A stretch of 64,000 nt of DNA from assembly GCF_009928445.1 (NCBI RefSeq), contig NZ_JAABNO010000001.1, positions 310,001 to 374,000 on the forward strand. The letters are read 5' to 3'. How positions within the stretch are numbered: the first letter of the stretch is position 1; each line of letters begins with the position of its first letter. Below the pieces are notes generated by a model. The model saw only the letters and a list, made by a program, of their open reading frames with translations, was not told the DNA's origin and searched no databases. This stretch comes from Clostridium sp. C8-1-8. Lineage in GTDB: Bacteria; Bacillota; Clostridia; Clostridiales; Clostridiaceae. Of the stretch, positions 36,605 through 45,401 are shown piece by piece. The translations under genes were made by a program, and so were the position numbers.

Positions 36605-37387
36605 ATGGGTGATTTAACATTAAATATATTTGATACCCATGCTCATTATGATGATGAATCATTTGAAGAAGATAGAGCTGAAGTTGTAAAACGTATTCAA
36701 GACAATGGAGTTATAGGAGTACTTAATTGTGGATCCTCAATGCATGGTGCTGAGATGTCAGTTAAGTTAGCTAAAGAGTACGACATATTCTATGCAGCAG
36801 TAGGAATACATCCAGAAAACGCCAATGAGTTTAATGACGAAAACTTTAGAAGAATAAAAGAATTAGCTAAGTATGATAAGGTAAAGGCAATTGGTGAAAT
36901 AGGACTTGATTATTATTGGGAGGAAAACCCACCTAAGGAAGTTCAAAAGAAAGCCTTTAGAGCGCAAATGCAGCTGGCAGATGATTTGGGATTGCCAGTA
37001 GTTATACATGATAGAGAAGCACATGGGGATACTCTTGAAATAATTAAAGAATTCCCAAATGTAAAAGGAACTATTCATTGTTTTTCTGGAAGTGTTGAGT
37101 TTGCCAAGGAATGCCTAAAGTTGGGATATTATATAGGTTTTACTGGTGTAGTGACCTTTAAAAATGCTAAGAAGATTCTAGAAGTAGCTAGTGAAGTTCC
37201 CCTAGATAGAATGTTAGTAGAAACAGATTGTCCTTATATGGCTCCTACGCCCTATAGAGGTAAGCGAAATCAATCTGACTATATAAAATATATAATAGAG
37301 AAATTGGCAGAGATAAAAGGATTGGAACCAAAAGAAATTAATGAGCATTTTATAAAAAATATAAAAGAGTTGCTAAAGCTACAATAA
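36605..37387 (+). CDS. tatD: TatD-family metal-dependent DNase
   Basis: TIM-barrel hydrolase of about 260 residues. The start ATG at 36605 (MGDLTLNIFDTHAHYDD) is preceded by CGAGGTG; the longer frame to 36533 lacks support. Metal ligands are H12 and H14 (DTHAHYDD), E in 'AIGEIGLDYYWE', H in 'VIHDREAH', H in 'GTIHCFSG' and D in 'ETDCPYMAP'. Homologues are 3'-5' exonucleases or DNA-repair nucleases. It opens the tatD-yabE-rnmV-ksgA order conserved with Bacillus subtilis yabD-yabE-rnmV-ksgA. Confidence 0.92.
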   Translation: MGDLTLNIFDTHAHYDDESFEEDRAEVVKRIQDNGVIGVLNCGSSMHGAEMSVKLAKEYDIFYAAVGIHPENANEFNDENFRRIKELAKYDKVKAIGEIGLDYYWEENPPKEVQKKAFRAQMQLADDLGLPVVIHDREAHGDTLEIIKEFPNVKGTIHCFSGSVEFAKECLKLGYYIGFTGVVTFKNAKKILEVASEVPLDRMLVETDCPYMAPTPYRGKRNQSDYIKYIIEKLAEIKGLEPKEINEHFIKNIKELLKLQ

Positions 37388-37686
37388 TGAGTTAAAATAT
37401 ACATACTGTTTTTTACAATTTATGGAAGCAGAAAATAATAGTAATAACTTTATGATAAAACTAATATATATATACAGTAATAAACTTGGGCCATTTATCT
37501 GTAAATATCCCCCAAACTGACTGTTTCCTCATTAATGCTCTCATTTTTAATTAATAAAATTATTTCAATATATGCAGATGGTGCATTTAAAGACAGTCAA
37601 TAACAAAGCAAGAGGCTAAAATTTGACAAAAATCGATCTTTTAAGTTATAATGCTACAGACGCTCTTGCCAAAGGAGGGAAAATAA
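37388..37686. other. 299-bp region between tatD and the yabE-like gene
   Basis: I looked for a c-di-AMP riboswitch, which often precedes cell-wall genes with this domain set, and did not see its conserved blocks. No ORF or strong hairpin found. Confidence 0.5.
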
Positions 37687-38706
37687 ATGGTAGAAAAAAT
37701 AAGAAGTAATGTAAAAAAGATTTTTTCTAATGGTCCTAAGGCAAAAATCGTGTTGGGGCTTGTTGTTGCAGCAAGCTTGGTTATAATTATATTCAACATG
37801 AGAAAGACTGTAATAGTTAGTATAGACGGAAATGAACAGACATTAACGACATTTAAAGGGACTGTTAAAGGGGCATTACACGATAACGGTATAGTTCTGG
37901 GCCCTAAGGACAAGATTCAACCATCTCTAGATCAAGCTGTAAAGAACAAGATAAAGATTAACATAAAAAAAGCAGTTGATGTTGAGGTTGGAGTTGATGG
38001 AAAAGAGCTAAAGATACAAACCGCAGAAGGTAACGTAAATGAAATGTTAAGTGCTGAAGGTATAAAACTTCAAGAGTTTGATAAGATATCTCCAGCAGTA
38101 AACACCCAAATAACAGCAGGAATGAAAATAGAAGTTACAAGAGTAGAGTCAAAGGTTGTTAAAGAAAGTCAACAGCTAGACTTTAGCACTATTGTTAATA
38201 ATGATGACAATTTGGACAGAAGCGTTGTAAAAACAATTCAGGAAGGTGCTCCTGGAGAAAAGGAAGTTACTTACAAGATTATCGTTGAAAATGGTAAAGA
38301 AGTAAGTAGAAAAGCAGTGGCGGAGAAGGTTGTAAAGGATCCACAAAACAAAGTTGTTGTTAAGGGAACCATGAATACTCTGGCATTGTCTAGAGGTGAC
38401 TCGATATCGTACAAGAAAAAGATGTCAGTTGTTGCAACAGCTTATACTGGAAATGGCACTACTGCTACTGGAAACATACCTAAGAGAAACTCTAGTGGAA
38501 CTAGTACTATAGCGGTAGATCCTAGGGTAATTCCTTTAGGAACAAAGGTCTATATACCTGGTTATGGATTTGCTATTGCGCATGATACTGGTGGTGCGAT
38601 AAAGAATAATAGAGTAGATCTTTACATGAACTCAAATAGCGATGCAAATTCGTGGGGTGTTAGAAACGTAGATGTTTACATTATTGCTTATCCAGGTCAA
38701 GGATAA
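37687..38706 (+). CDS. yabE: YabE-like cell-wall protein with DUF348, G5 and 3D domains
   Basis: Exported peptidoglycan-active protein of 339 residues. A signal anchor (about 20-38) is followed by two ubiquitin-like DUF348 repeats (about 43-85 and 98-140, 'VIVSIDGNEQTLTTFKGTV' and 'VEVGVDGKELKIQTAEGNV'), a G5 domain (about 155-230) and a C-terminal 3D domain (about 250-339) with the three aspartates in AVDPRVIP, AHDTGGA and NRVDLYM. The 3D fold resembles lytic transglycosylases (MltA/RpfB-like). Position upstream of rnmV matches Bacillus yabE. A strong terminator follows. Confidence 0.9.
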   Translation: MVEKIRSNVKKIFSNGPKAKIVLGLVVAASLVIIIFNMRKTVIVSIDGNEQTLTTFKGTVKGALHDNGIVLGPKDKIQPSLDQAVKNKIKINIKKAVDVEVGVDGKELKIQTAEGNVNEMLSAEGIKLQEFDKISPAVNTQITAGMKIEVTRVESKVVKESQQLDFSTIVNNDDNLDRSVVKTIQEGAPGEKEVTYKIIVENGKEVSRKAVAEKVVKDPQNKVVVKGTMNTLALSRGDSISYKKKMSVVATAYTGNGTTATGNIPKRNSSGTSTIAVDPRVIPLGTKVYIPGYGFAIAHDTGGAIKNNRVDLYMNSNSDANSWGVRNVDVYIIAYPGQG

Positions 38707-38707
38707 T

Positions 38708-38748
38708 GAGAAAATAGAGATAACATATAGTTATCTCTATTTTCTTCT
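38708..38748 (+). terminator. terminator after the yabE-like gene
   Basis: GAGAAAATAGAGATAAC (38708-38724) pairs with GTTATCTCTATTTTCTT (38730-38746): a 16-bp stem with a 5-nt loop followed by CTTT. Confidence 0.9.
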
Positions 38749-38840
38749 TTATAGAATTATATTTTAAATAAATTTGTTTATGAATATGTGTAGACGGTTT
38801 AAATATAGATATCAGAGAAAGAATAAAAATAAATATTACA

Positions 38841-38931
38841 GCATCTGCCAGAGTTTCTTCACATATGCTCAGAAAAAGCAGATTAGCAAAAAAATTCACT
38901 AAAGAAAATCGCTTTAGTGAAATTTTACTGT
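38841..38931. repeat. terminator-bearing repeat, copy 1
   Basis: Starts at GCATCTGCCAGAGTTTCTTC and ends in the hairpin TTCACTAAAG (38895-38904) with CTTTAGTGAA (38912-38921). About 85% of positions match the copy at 39025. A and T runs flank the stem on both sides, so it can terminate transcripts on either strand. Confidence 0.8.
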
Positions 38932-39024
38932 TTGGAATAGTATGCTGTTTTTATACCTAAGCCTAGTAATTTTAAGTAGGTATATAAGCTGTTTAGAGTG
39001 AACAGTAAAAAACAAAGCATATTC

Positions 39025-39112
39025 GCCTGCCAGAATTTCTTCACATACGTTCAGAAAAGGCAGATGCGCAAAAAAATTCACTAAAGAAAATCGCTTTAGC
39101 GAATTTTTTATA
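39025..39112. repeat. terminator-bearing repeat, copy 2
   Basis: Starts at GCCTGCCAGAATTTCTTC and ends in TTCACTAAAG (39077-39086) with CTTTAGCGAA (39094-39103), followed by TTTTTTA. The changes from copy 1 lie mostly outside the stem. It ends about 85 bp before rnmV. Confidence 0.8.
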
Positions 39113-39195
39113 TTACATTTTGCGCTTAAAGTTGACATAAATAGTATAACTAGTTAAATTAAGAGTATGATCAAATTGAGAAAGGAAGTCTTTTT

Positions 39196-39750
39196 GTGAT
39201 AAAAGAAGTTATTGTAGTAGAGGGAAGAGACGACGTCACTGCTGTAAAGAAGGCTGTAGATGCAGAGGTTATAGCAGTTGGTGGGTTTGGAATAAATGCA
39301 AGGGTTATAGGTAGGATAAAAGAAGCTCAAAAAAGACAGGGAGTTATAGTTTTAACTGATCCTGATTTTGCTGGCGAAAAAATAAGAAGAATTATCTCAA
39401 AGAGGGTAGAAGGCATAAAACATGCTTATATCGCAAGAGAAGATGGTACAAAAGATGGTGATATAGGAGTAGAAAATGCAACTCCTGAAGTTATAATACG
39501 TGCACTTACGGAGGCTAAGGCAACTCAGAAGGAGAAGAGACAAGATTTCACTATTCAAGATCTTTTATACTTTAAGTTAGTTGGAGATGGTGATGCCAAG
39601 AATAGAAGAGCTGCACTAGGCAAAGAGCTAAGTATAGGCTATGGAAATGCAAATCAGCTCCTTTCAAGATTAAATAATTATGGAATAACTAAGGAAGAAT
39701 TTGTGGAAGCTATGAAAAAGGTAGATAAAAAGCTAAGTATAGGAGAATAG
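39196..39750 (+). CDS. rnmV: ribonuclease M5
   Basis: Matures 5S rRNA precursor by cleaving both strands of its stem; 184 residues. The TOPRIM domain shows the catalytic glutamate in VVEGRDDV (E9) and [11 protein letters not shown] for the acidic DxD pair. GTG start, with AAAGGAAG upstream. It lies 4 bp before ksgA, and both act in rRNA maturation; this pairing is conserved across Bacillota. Confidence 0.93.
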   Translation: MIKEVIVVEGRDDVTAVKKAVDAEVIAVGGFGINARVIGRIKEAQKRQGVIVLTDPDFAGEKIRRIISKRVEGIKHAYIAREDGTKDGDIGVENATPEVIIRALTEAKATQKEKRQDFTIQDLLYFKLVGDGDAKNRRAALGKELSIGYGNANQLLSRLNNYGITKEEFVEAMKKVDKKLSIGE

Positions 39751-39754
39751 ATAT

Positions 39755-40609
39755 ATGGATATAAGAGATGTAAAGACACAAGAGTTAGTAAAAAAATATA
39801 ATTTTAAATTTACTAAAAGCTTGGGGCAGAACTTTCTGGTTGATGACTCAGTCTTAGAGGATATAGTGAATGGAGCGGAAGTTACTGAAGAAGATGTAGT
39901 AATAGAGATAGGTCCTGGAGTAGGAACACTAACTGCTCAGCTGCTTAAAAGAGCTAAGAAAGTTATAGCTATAGAACTGGATGATGAACTGGTTCCAATA
40001 TTACAAAATGAGCTTGGAGAAAATCCTAATTTTCAATTAATACATAAGGATGCACTTAAGGTAGACTTCAATGAACTTATTGGAGATGAGAAAAGTGTAA
40101 AGTTAGTAGCTAACCTTCCTTATTATGTTACAACTCCAATCATAGTTAGATTGTTAAATGAAGGATATAATTTTAAGTCCTTAACTGTTATGATTCAGAA
40201 GGAAGTGGCTGAAAGGATAAATTCAGAGCCAAATTGTAAGGAATATGGATCTATTTCAGTTCTTGTTCAATACTATTGTGATACTAATATAATAAGATAT
40301 GTTTCACCTAATTGTTTTATTCCAAGACCTAAGGTTGAATCTATAGTTATAAGATTAGATAGACTTGAGAAACCTAGAGTAGAGGTTAAGAGTGAAAAAT
40401 TGTTTTTTGATGTAGTTAGAAGTTCTTTTAATATGAGAAGAAAGACCTTATGGAATGCTGTAAAGAGTATAGGTCTACCTAAGGAAAATATGGAGAGAGC
40501 CTTTGAGAATAGTGGGATTGACCAAAAGAGAAGAGGAGAAACTCTAAGTATAAAAGAATTTGCTGCACTTAGTGACTCTATTTATGATGAAAAGAACAAT
40601 GTTAAGTAG
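39755..40609 (+). CDS. ksgA: 16S rRNA dimethyladenosine transferase
   Basis: Dimethylates the two adjacent adenosines of helix 45 in 16S rRNA; also called rsmA; 284 residues. The SAM site is '[16 protein letters not shown]' (about 49-64) and the catalytic motif is NLPYYVTTP (about 125-133). The C-terminal helical domain has '[16 protein letters not shown]'. Coupled to rnmV by a 4-bp gap. Loss of this enzyme confers kasugamycin resistance in other bacteria. Confidence 0.95.
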   Translation: MDIRDVKTQELVKKYNFKFTKSLGQNFLVDDSVLEDIVNGAEVTEEDVVIEIGPGVGTLTAQLLKRAKKVIAIELDDELVPILQNELGENPNFQLIHKDALKVDFNELIGDEKSVKLVANLPYYVTTPIIVRLLNEGYNFKSLTVMIQKEVAERINSEPNCKEYGSISVLVQYYCDTNIIRYVSPNCFIPRPKVESIVIRLDRLEKPRVEVKSEKLFFDVVRSSFNMRRKTLWNAVKSIGLPKENMERAFENSGIDQKRRGETLSIKEFAALSDSIYDEKNNVK

Positions 40610-40648
40610 TATTTGTACATAATTACAGGATATATTCTGTATGACCAC

Positions 40649-40672
40649 TTAACTTCAAGGATATAATTAAAC
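40649..40672 (-). repeat. bipartite repeat, copy 7 (reverse, degenerate)
   Basis: TTAACTTCAA (40649-40658), 5-nt gap, TAATTAAAC (40664-40672) on the + strand, preceded by GACCAC, as in copies 1 and 2. The weakest member, but it keeps the spacing. Confidence 0.4.
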
Positions 40673-40806
40673 ATAACTAGTGATTACGTTGTTATGAAAA
40701 ATAGACTAAGCAAGTAGTATAACTATATATGGATGCTTTTCAATCATATTATAAGACTTTCCACATATAATATAAGGAATAAATATAATGTGGAGGGACT
40801 ATTAAG

Positions 40807-42165
40807 TTGTCACACGGAAAATTATATAGGAGTTTTATTATACTTCAAGAAGACGAAAGAGGGCATTCTGTATCATCAGATAAGCCTTTGTCAGGATATG
40901 CAAAGATTGAGGCAAAGAATGATAAATGTAAGATAACCTTCTACGCGCAGAACCTAAAGAAAGATAATACCAAGCTGTGTATGATACTTATTTGTTCAAA
41001 AAAAGATAATAAGCAATTAATTAATTTAGGTCCGGTGAACATAACTGAACAAGGTAAGGCAGAAACAAGCTTTGAGTATCTAGCAAATGATATCGGAGGT
41101 GCTGGAATCCTGTTTGATAAGGTTTCTGGTGCAGCACTTGCTAAAGACCTAGATGGAAAGTTGACCTTTGTATTAGGTGGGTTTATGAACGGTGAAACAC
41201 CTTCTGATGACTGGAAGTCTTATAAGGTAATTAGTGCAAAGGTAAAGGTTGATGAAAAAGTAGAGGTCAAAGTAGAAGAAAAAGTAGAGCATCATGATGA
41301 GCATCATCATAAAGATGATCACAAAGATGAGCATAAAAAACTAGAGCATGATGAAGAAGAAAAGATTAAAGTACAGATCAAAGAAGAGATTGAACAAGAA
41401 ATTGAAAAGAAAATCAATAGAGAAGAACAAAGTGAACAAGAATTAAAGGATGTTGGTGTAAAAGCAGAAGATTCTGCAAAGGCTGAAGAAAAATCAGTAC
41501 AACCTAGTGAGCAGTCTAAACAGATAGTAGATGAAGTATCAGCTAGGGTAGAGGACAAAGTTGAGAATACTTCCTCTGAAAGTGATGAACCTGTGGAATC
41601 TATTCTGGAGAATATAGATGATAGGGAAGAAGACGAACCCAAAGATGACAAATTTGATCAGTATGAGAGATCTATTGTTGATTCGAAAACTAATTTTGAG
41701 AATAGTCGCCAGGAACCAGAAGAACAATATGAAGAACCTGACTTTTCTATTAGGGGAAGTATAGGAGAGTTTTTTGAAAATGTTGTTCAAGATTTCGAGG
41801 AGATTAAAGGCTTTAGAGACATAAAGTACTGCAAGTGGTACAAAGTTCCCGTTAAAGATTTAGACGTTATGTGCAACATATCAAATTACAATAAGTATAC
41901 CGTTGTATATTATCCTATGATAAACTATTATCCATATATTAAAAAGTATGGTCATTTTATGATTGGATTTAAATGTGATGATGAGGGAAGAGTTAAGTAT
42001 TTAGTGTATGCAGTACCAGGAACAAAGGATAAACTGGAACAACCTTATGGAGGTAAGTCAGGATTTGTAACCTGGATGCCAGATCCTAAAAAGGAAAGGG
42101 ATTATGGTTATTGGTTGATGTTCTATGATTTTAAGAATTCAATGATAGTTGTGCCAATGAAATAA
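40807..42165 (+). CDS. unrecognised protein: two globular domains joined by a charged coiled-coil linker
   Basis: 452 residues with no signal peptide or membrane segment. TTG start at 40807, preceded by GGAGGG at 9 nt. The N domain (1-145) begins 'SHGKLYRSFIILQEDERGHS' and looks beta-rich. Residues 145-315 are highly charged: Lys/Glu/Val repeats, then a His/Asp/Lys cluster (HHDEHHHKDDHKDEHKK, about 162-178), then an acidic Ser/Glu stretch. The C domain (about 318-452) is aromatic-rich, with KYCKWYKVPVKDLDVMC and FMIGFKCDDEGRVKYLVYAV. It occupies the position of yabG in Bacillus but is not the YabG protease. The His-rich part might bind metal. Domains of this type appear to be clostridial, but no function is known to me. 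Confidence 0.7.
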   Translation: MSHGKLYRSFIILQEDERGHSVSSDKPLSGYAKIEAKNDKCKITFYAQNLKKDNTKLCMILICSKKDNKQLINLGPVNITEQGKAETSFEYLANDIGGAGILFDKVSGAALAKDLDGKLTFVLGGFMNGETPSDDWKSYKVISAKVKVDEKVEVKVEEKVEHHDEHHHKDDHKDEHKKLEHDEEEKIKVQIKEEIEQEIEKKINREEQSEQELKDVGVKAEDSAKAEEKSVQPSEQSKQIVDEVSARVEDKVENTSSESDEPVESILENIDDREEDEPKDDKFDQYERSIVDSKTNFENSRQEPEEQYEEPDFSIRGSIGEFFENVVQDFEEIKGFRDIKYCKWYKVPVKDLDVMCNISNYNKYTVVYYPMINYYPYIKKYGHFMIGFKCDDEGRVKYLVYAVPGTKDKLEQPYGGKSGFVTWMPDPKKERDYGYWLMFYDFKNSMIVVPMK

Positions 42166-42168
42166 AAT

Positions 42169-42240
42169 CAAGGTGGTGAGATTGGATAGTCTACTTAAAC
42201 TAATTAAGTTGAAGCAGGTTGTCTTTTCACCACCTTTATT
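42169..42240 (+). terminator. long-loop hairpin after the two-domain protein gene
   Basis: AAGGTGGTGA (42170-42179) pairs perfectly with TCACCACCTT (42227-42236), followed by TATTT. The 47-nt loop contains a smaller inverted repeat (ACTTAAACTAATTAAGT). Confidence 0.6.
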
Positions 42241-42304
42241 TGTAATAAATAGCTTGTACCCTTAATATACTGAAGTATATAACATATATTTTGGGAGGGG
42301 TAAG

Positions 42305-42889
42305 GTGAAAGAGATCATTAATAAAAAACAATTAGGAGTTATGTTAATTCTTATAGCTTTAATGGCGGTGTTATTTATAGCTCAAACTGGATTTAATGAT
42401 AGGTTTAGAATTGTATCATTAATGAATAGCAATATAACAGATTTTAAACAGTATTCTATAATTAATGGTAAATATACATTTAAGCTACCAAGTGAATGGG
42501 AAAGCCAGCAAAAGAGTTATCCTGGCAATTATATAGTCTATGATAATAATTTTAAGAATGATGACTTAGGTATATTAGGTTATGCCCAGGTTATAAACTC
42601 TAATGAAAAGTTGGACAAGGTTGTCAGTGATGATAAGAATAGGCTAAGTACAGAAAAGATATTAGATTATAAGGTAGTAAGCGATAAAATTAATGGTAAC
42701 GAATGCAAGAGAGTTAACTATAAAGAGAAACTTAATAAGGGGAAGCTAGTATATCACAGTACATATTATGTTAGTGAGTCAGATGGAGTGCTTTTTAAGG
42801 TGGATTTTAGCTTAGGCCAAGACCAGTACAAAGAAAGCTTAACGTCTGTGTTTGACACTGTGATTGAGAGTTTTAAAAGCAATAAATAA
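42305..42889 (+). CDS. membrane-anchored PsbP-like protein
   Basis: 194 residues. An N-terminal membrane anchor (about 9-26, LGVMLILIALMAVLFIAQ) is followed by an extracytoplasmic domain (55-194) starting 'YTFKLPSEWES'. It continues with strand-rich sequence and 'GNECKRVNYKEK', reminiscent of PsbP/DUF1795-like folds. GTG start with GGGAGGGG upstream. No named family can be assigned firmly. A terminator follows. Confidence 0.65.
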   Translation: MKEIINKKQLGVMLILIALMAVLFIAQTGFNDRFRIVSLMNSNITDFKQYSIINGKYTFKLPSEWESQQKSYPGNYIVYDNNFKNDDLGILGYAQVINSNEKLDKVVSDDKNRLSTEKILDYKVVSDKINGNECKRVNYKEKLNKGKLVYHSTYYVSESDGVLFKVDFSLGQDQYKESLTSVFDTVIESFKSNK

Positions 42890-42963
42890 CTCATACTATA
42901 AAGGTTGATAATTATAAAAGGTTGAGTTTAGAACTCTTTAGTATTATAATTTAAATAAACAAA

Positions 42964-42992
42964 ATAGGAGAAGCATAAAGCTTCTCCTTTAA
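42964..42992 (+). terminator. terminator after the PsbP-like gene
   Basis: AGGAGAAGC (42966-42974) pairs with GCTTCTCCT (42980-42988) around a 5-nt loop, then TTAAG. Confidence 0.8.
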
Positions 42993-43035
42993 GTATTGTT
43001 TTTGGTTTGAGAATTAACTGATAGATGTATATAAT

Positions 43036-43118
43036 ACTTATAATTTTATATAGCATAAAAGTATTTTTTATTTAGGAAAATATTAAATTATAAGTTAGTT
43101 ACGAAGTAGTACATTTGT
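43036..43118 (+). repeat. inverted-end repeat, degenerate copy D
   Basis: Right end TAAGTTAGTTACGAAGTAGTACATTTGTATAA closely matches copy B (TAAGTTTCATTACGAAGTGGTACATATATAA, split here by commas of description only). The left ACTT at 43036 is weak. It ends about 20 bp before the lipoprotein start. Confidence 0.45.
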
Positions 43119-43139
43119 ATAAGGGGAGATTGGTACATA

Positions 43140-43973
43140 GTGAATAGTAAAAAGTATATTATTTTATCGTTGGTATCCGTTTTAGTATCGTTAATACTTG
43201 TATCCTGTAGTATAACCGATGCCATACAAAGTAAGATTGGTAATAAGAACAAAGATTTTGAATATATAAAACAAAATAAGGTTGATAAGATTGTAATTCA
43301 GAGCACTAGGGACACTGGATTTAGGTTTGTAGTAACTGATAAGAGCACCATATCTGAGATATATGATCTATTGTCATCAGCCAAGGCTGTATCAGAAAAG
43401 TCTAGTCTTGATCCTGACTATATTTTTGAAATGCAAATGGGTAAAGATATAAAGAAATTTAACTATGTTGTAGGTATATATGATAAAAAGACAGGCAACT
43501 TCTATGATGATAAATCCACATACGTTGTACCTAAGAGATTAGATAATGATATAATACAAAATCTTTCTTTTATTAGAAAGCCAAGAGAGTTTGAGCACGT
43601 ATATTATCAATCTATTATAGACGTAATGAAAAAGGATAAAGATAAAATAATTCAAGGTGGTAGCAATGTAGGAGTGGATATCTCTGAAGATAGGGACTGT
43701 GCACAGTATATACTATCTACTGATCTAGAACAGTTTAAAAGGGATATAAAAGCAGTGGTTCCTAAAGGGGAGTTAGCAACTAAAGATACTGATAAGTACG
43801 ATACTTTAATAAGTGTTAAGAATCAAGGATACAAGACCACGACTTTTAAGACAATAGTTACTATAACTAATAAGAAAGATAATTCTCAAACTAACTATTA
43901 TGTAGATGCAAAGTATGATGATTTTAATGCATGGCAGATAAGCGTATTAGATAAAAAACCAGATAGCTGGTAA
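43140..43973 (+). CDS. hypothetical lipoprotein
   Basis: 277 residues. Signal peptide (1-22) ends at the lipobox LVSC with C23 as the lipid-attachment site. The rest is soluble and strand-rich (KVDKIVIQSTRDTGFRFVV), then a C-terminal segment with 'KTTTFKTIVTITNKKDNSQT'. GTG start, with GGGGAG 11 nt upstream. The gene for the Mrp protein follows 17 bp later, but a functional link is not evident. No family recognised. Confidence 0.7.
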   Translation: MNSKKYIILSLVSVLVSLILVSCSITDAIQSKIGNKNKDFEYIKQNKVDKIVIQSTRDTGFRFVVTDKSTISEIYDLLSSAKAVSEKSSLDPDYIFEMQMGKDIKKFNYVVGIYDKKTGNFYDDKSTYVVPKRLDNDIIQNLSFIRKPREFEHVYYQSIIDVMKKDKDKIIQGGSNVGVDISEDRDCAQYILSTDLEQFKRDIKAVVPKGELATKDTDKYDTLISVKNQGYKTTTFKTIVTITNKKDNSQTNYYVDAKYDDFNAWQISVLDKKPDSW

Positions 43974-43990
43974 AATAGGAGGAACTAAAA

Positions 43991-44833
43991 GTGGGAAGTT
44001 GTTCAACATGTGCAAGCAAAGATAAGTGCTCAAGTGCTAAAAGCGGCACTAATGTATGCGTGAAGGTCATGCCTAAGTATGGAAATATAAAAAACATAGT
44101 AGGTGTGATAAGTGGTAAGGGTGGAGTAGGTAAATCTACTGTTACTGGTATAATAGCAACTCATTTAAGAAAAAAGGGATATAAAGTTGGTGTGTTGGAT
44201 GCTGATATAACTGGACCATCAATGCCAAGATTTTTTGGAATCAATGAAAAGAGAGCTCAAATGATTCCTATAGATGATAAGAATAACTTTAAGTTCATTC
44301 CAGTTGAAACTGAAATGGGAATAAAGGTTATTTCAATGAATTTACTTACAGCAGAGGAGGCTCAGCCTGTAATATGGAGGGGGCCTGTAGTAACTGGTGT
44401 TCTAAATCAGATGTATACAGATACTGTATGGGATGAATTAGATTATTTATTAATTGATATGCCTCCAGGAACAGGAGATATAGCTTTAACTGTAATGCAA
44501 AGTTTCCCAATAGATGAGATAGTTGTAGTTTCTACACCTCAAGACATGGTTTCTATGATCGTAAAAAAGGTTGTAATAATGGCAGAGAAGGTTGGAGTTC
44601 CGATAAGAGGTGTTGTTGAGAATATGGCTTACATAGAATGTGATGGTTGTGGTACTAAGATGAGAGTGTTCTCTAAAAAGTCAGCAGAAGAACATGCAGA
44701 TTATTTAGGTTTACCACTAATATGTGAGTTACCAATCAATGTAGACCTAACTGAAGCATTAGAAGAAGGAAAAGCTGAAAGTTATGTTGCAGAAAATGCA
44801 CTTTATGACATGATGTTTTCATCATTATATTAG
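43991..44833 (+). CDS. Mrp/NBP35-type ATP-binding iron-sulfur carrier
   Basis: Probable scaffold or carrier for [4Fe-4S] clusters; 280 residues. The N terminus carries four cysteines (C4, C7, C13, C23), the P-loop is the deviant Walker A GKGGVGKST (42-50), and 'LLIDMPPGTGDIALT' supplies Walker B. A conserved CxxC pair (CDGCGTKM, about 218-225) would bind the bridging cluster of a dimer. GTG start behind AGGAGG. The nearby ferredoxin gene is a plausible client. Confidence 0.9.
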   Translation: MGSCSTCASKDKCSSAKSGTNVCVKVMPKYGNIKNIVGVISGKGGVGKSTVTGIIATHLRKKGYKVGVLDADITGPSMPRFFGINEKRAQMIPIDDKNNFKFIPVETEMGIKVISMNLLTAEEAQPVIWRGPVVTGVLNQMYTDTVWDELDYLLIDMPPGTGDIALTVMQSFPIDEIVVVSTPQDMVSMIVKKVVIMAEKVGVPIRGVVENMAYIECDGCGTKMRVFSKKSAEEHADYLGLPLICELPINVDLTEALEEGKAESYVAENALYDMMFSSLY

Positions 44834-45002
44834 TATGTAGATTAAATATCCGTTAGTTATAATCCAACTTAAGAGGTAAAGCCTTATTGGTCTATAGGCT
44901 AATATTATTTAAAATTTCACATATAGATAGTGTGAATATACATAATATGAAAACTTTAGTAAATAATATAGGTGTTAATTATTTTTTAAGGGAGGAATTT
45001 TT

Positions 45003-45191
45003 ATGACTGCTAATGTAGATAAGGATACTTGTATAGGATGTGGATTATGCCCATCTATTTGTCCAGAAGTTTTTGATATGGAGGATGATGGTAAGGCAGC
45101 AGCAGTGAACCCAGAGGTTCCAGAGGATGTTGAGGATTCAGCTAAGGAAGCAGAAGAGGGATGTCCTGTTAATGCAATATCAGTAGAATAG
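45003..45191 (+). CDS. [4Fe-4S] ferredoxin
   Basis: Small electron carrier of 62 residues. C10, C13, C16 and C54 fit a single [4Fe-4S] cluster (CxxCxxC...CP); C20 is an additional cysteine that could form the disulfide seen in some single-cluster ferredoxins, though its partner is missing. The rest is strongly acidic. The ATG follows GGGAGG. Monocistronic with a strong terminator. Confidence 0.9.
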   Translation: MTANVDKDTCIGCGLCPSICPEVFDMEDDGKAAAVNPEVPEDVEDSAKEAEEGCPVNAISVE

Positions 45192-45245
45192 TAATGATAT
45201 TGATAGGGGCTGCTATATAAGGTATCGAAGCCCTTTAAAAAATAG

Positions 45246-45300
45246 AAGCCATGCATAAAAAGGTAAATCAATCTCCTTTTGTGCATGGCTTTTATTTATA
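45246..45300. terminator. bidirectional terminator after the ferredoxin gene
   Basis: AAGCCATGCATAAAAAGG (45246-45263) pairs with CCTTTTGTGCATGGCTT (45276-45292), one bulge, then TTATTT. The next gene is convergent. Confidence 0.85.
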
Positions 45301-45401
45301 ATAATTTATAAAGATAATTTAAAAGTAATCTTATTTTTAACCGATTTATATTTTTAATTAAGTTTTGGGTAACTATTGTCAGAGAAGTCATAAATGCTAT
45401 A

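Larger units (their letters stand above)
38707..39195. other. 489-bp region with two terminator-bearing repeats
   Basis: Holds the yabE terminator, two direct copies of an approximately 85-bp element (38841 and 39025) and, between them, a long imperfect inverted repeat (GAATAGTATGCTGTTTTT near 38936 against AAAAAACAAAGCATATTC near 39008). No supported protein-coding gene on either strand. Confidence 0.6.

Noticed and set aside
37388..37686. c-di-AMP riboswitch ahead of the yabE-like gene.
   Set aside because: The conserved blocks of that riboswitch could not be found by eye.
38681..39138. Two minus-strand reading frames sharing an FFA-L-FL--CEE-LA peptide.
   Set aside because: Both lie over the noncoding terminator-bearing repeats, lack ribosome binding sites, and cross the yabE terminator. 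The shared peptide follows from the DNA repeat.
40733..40936. 67-codon plus-strand frame starting before the two-domain protein gene.
   Set aside because: Overlaps the better-supported TTG-started gene at 40807 in another frame and has no ribosome binding site.
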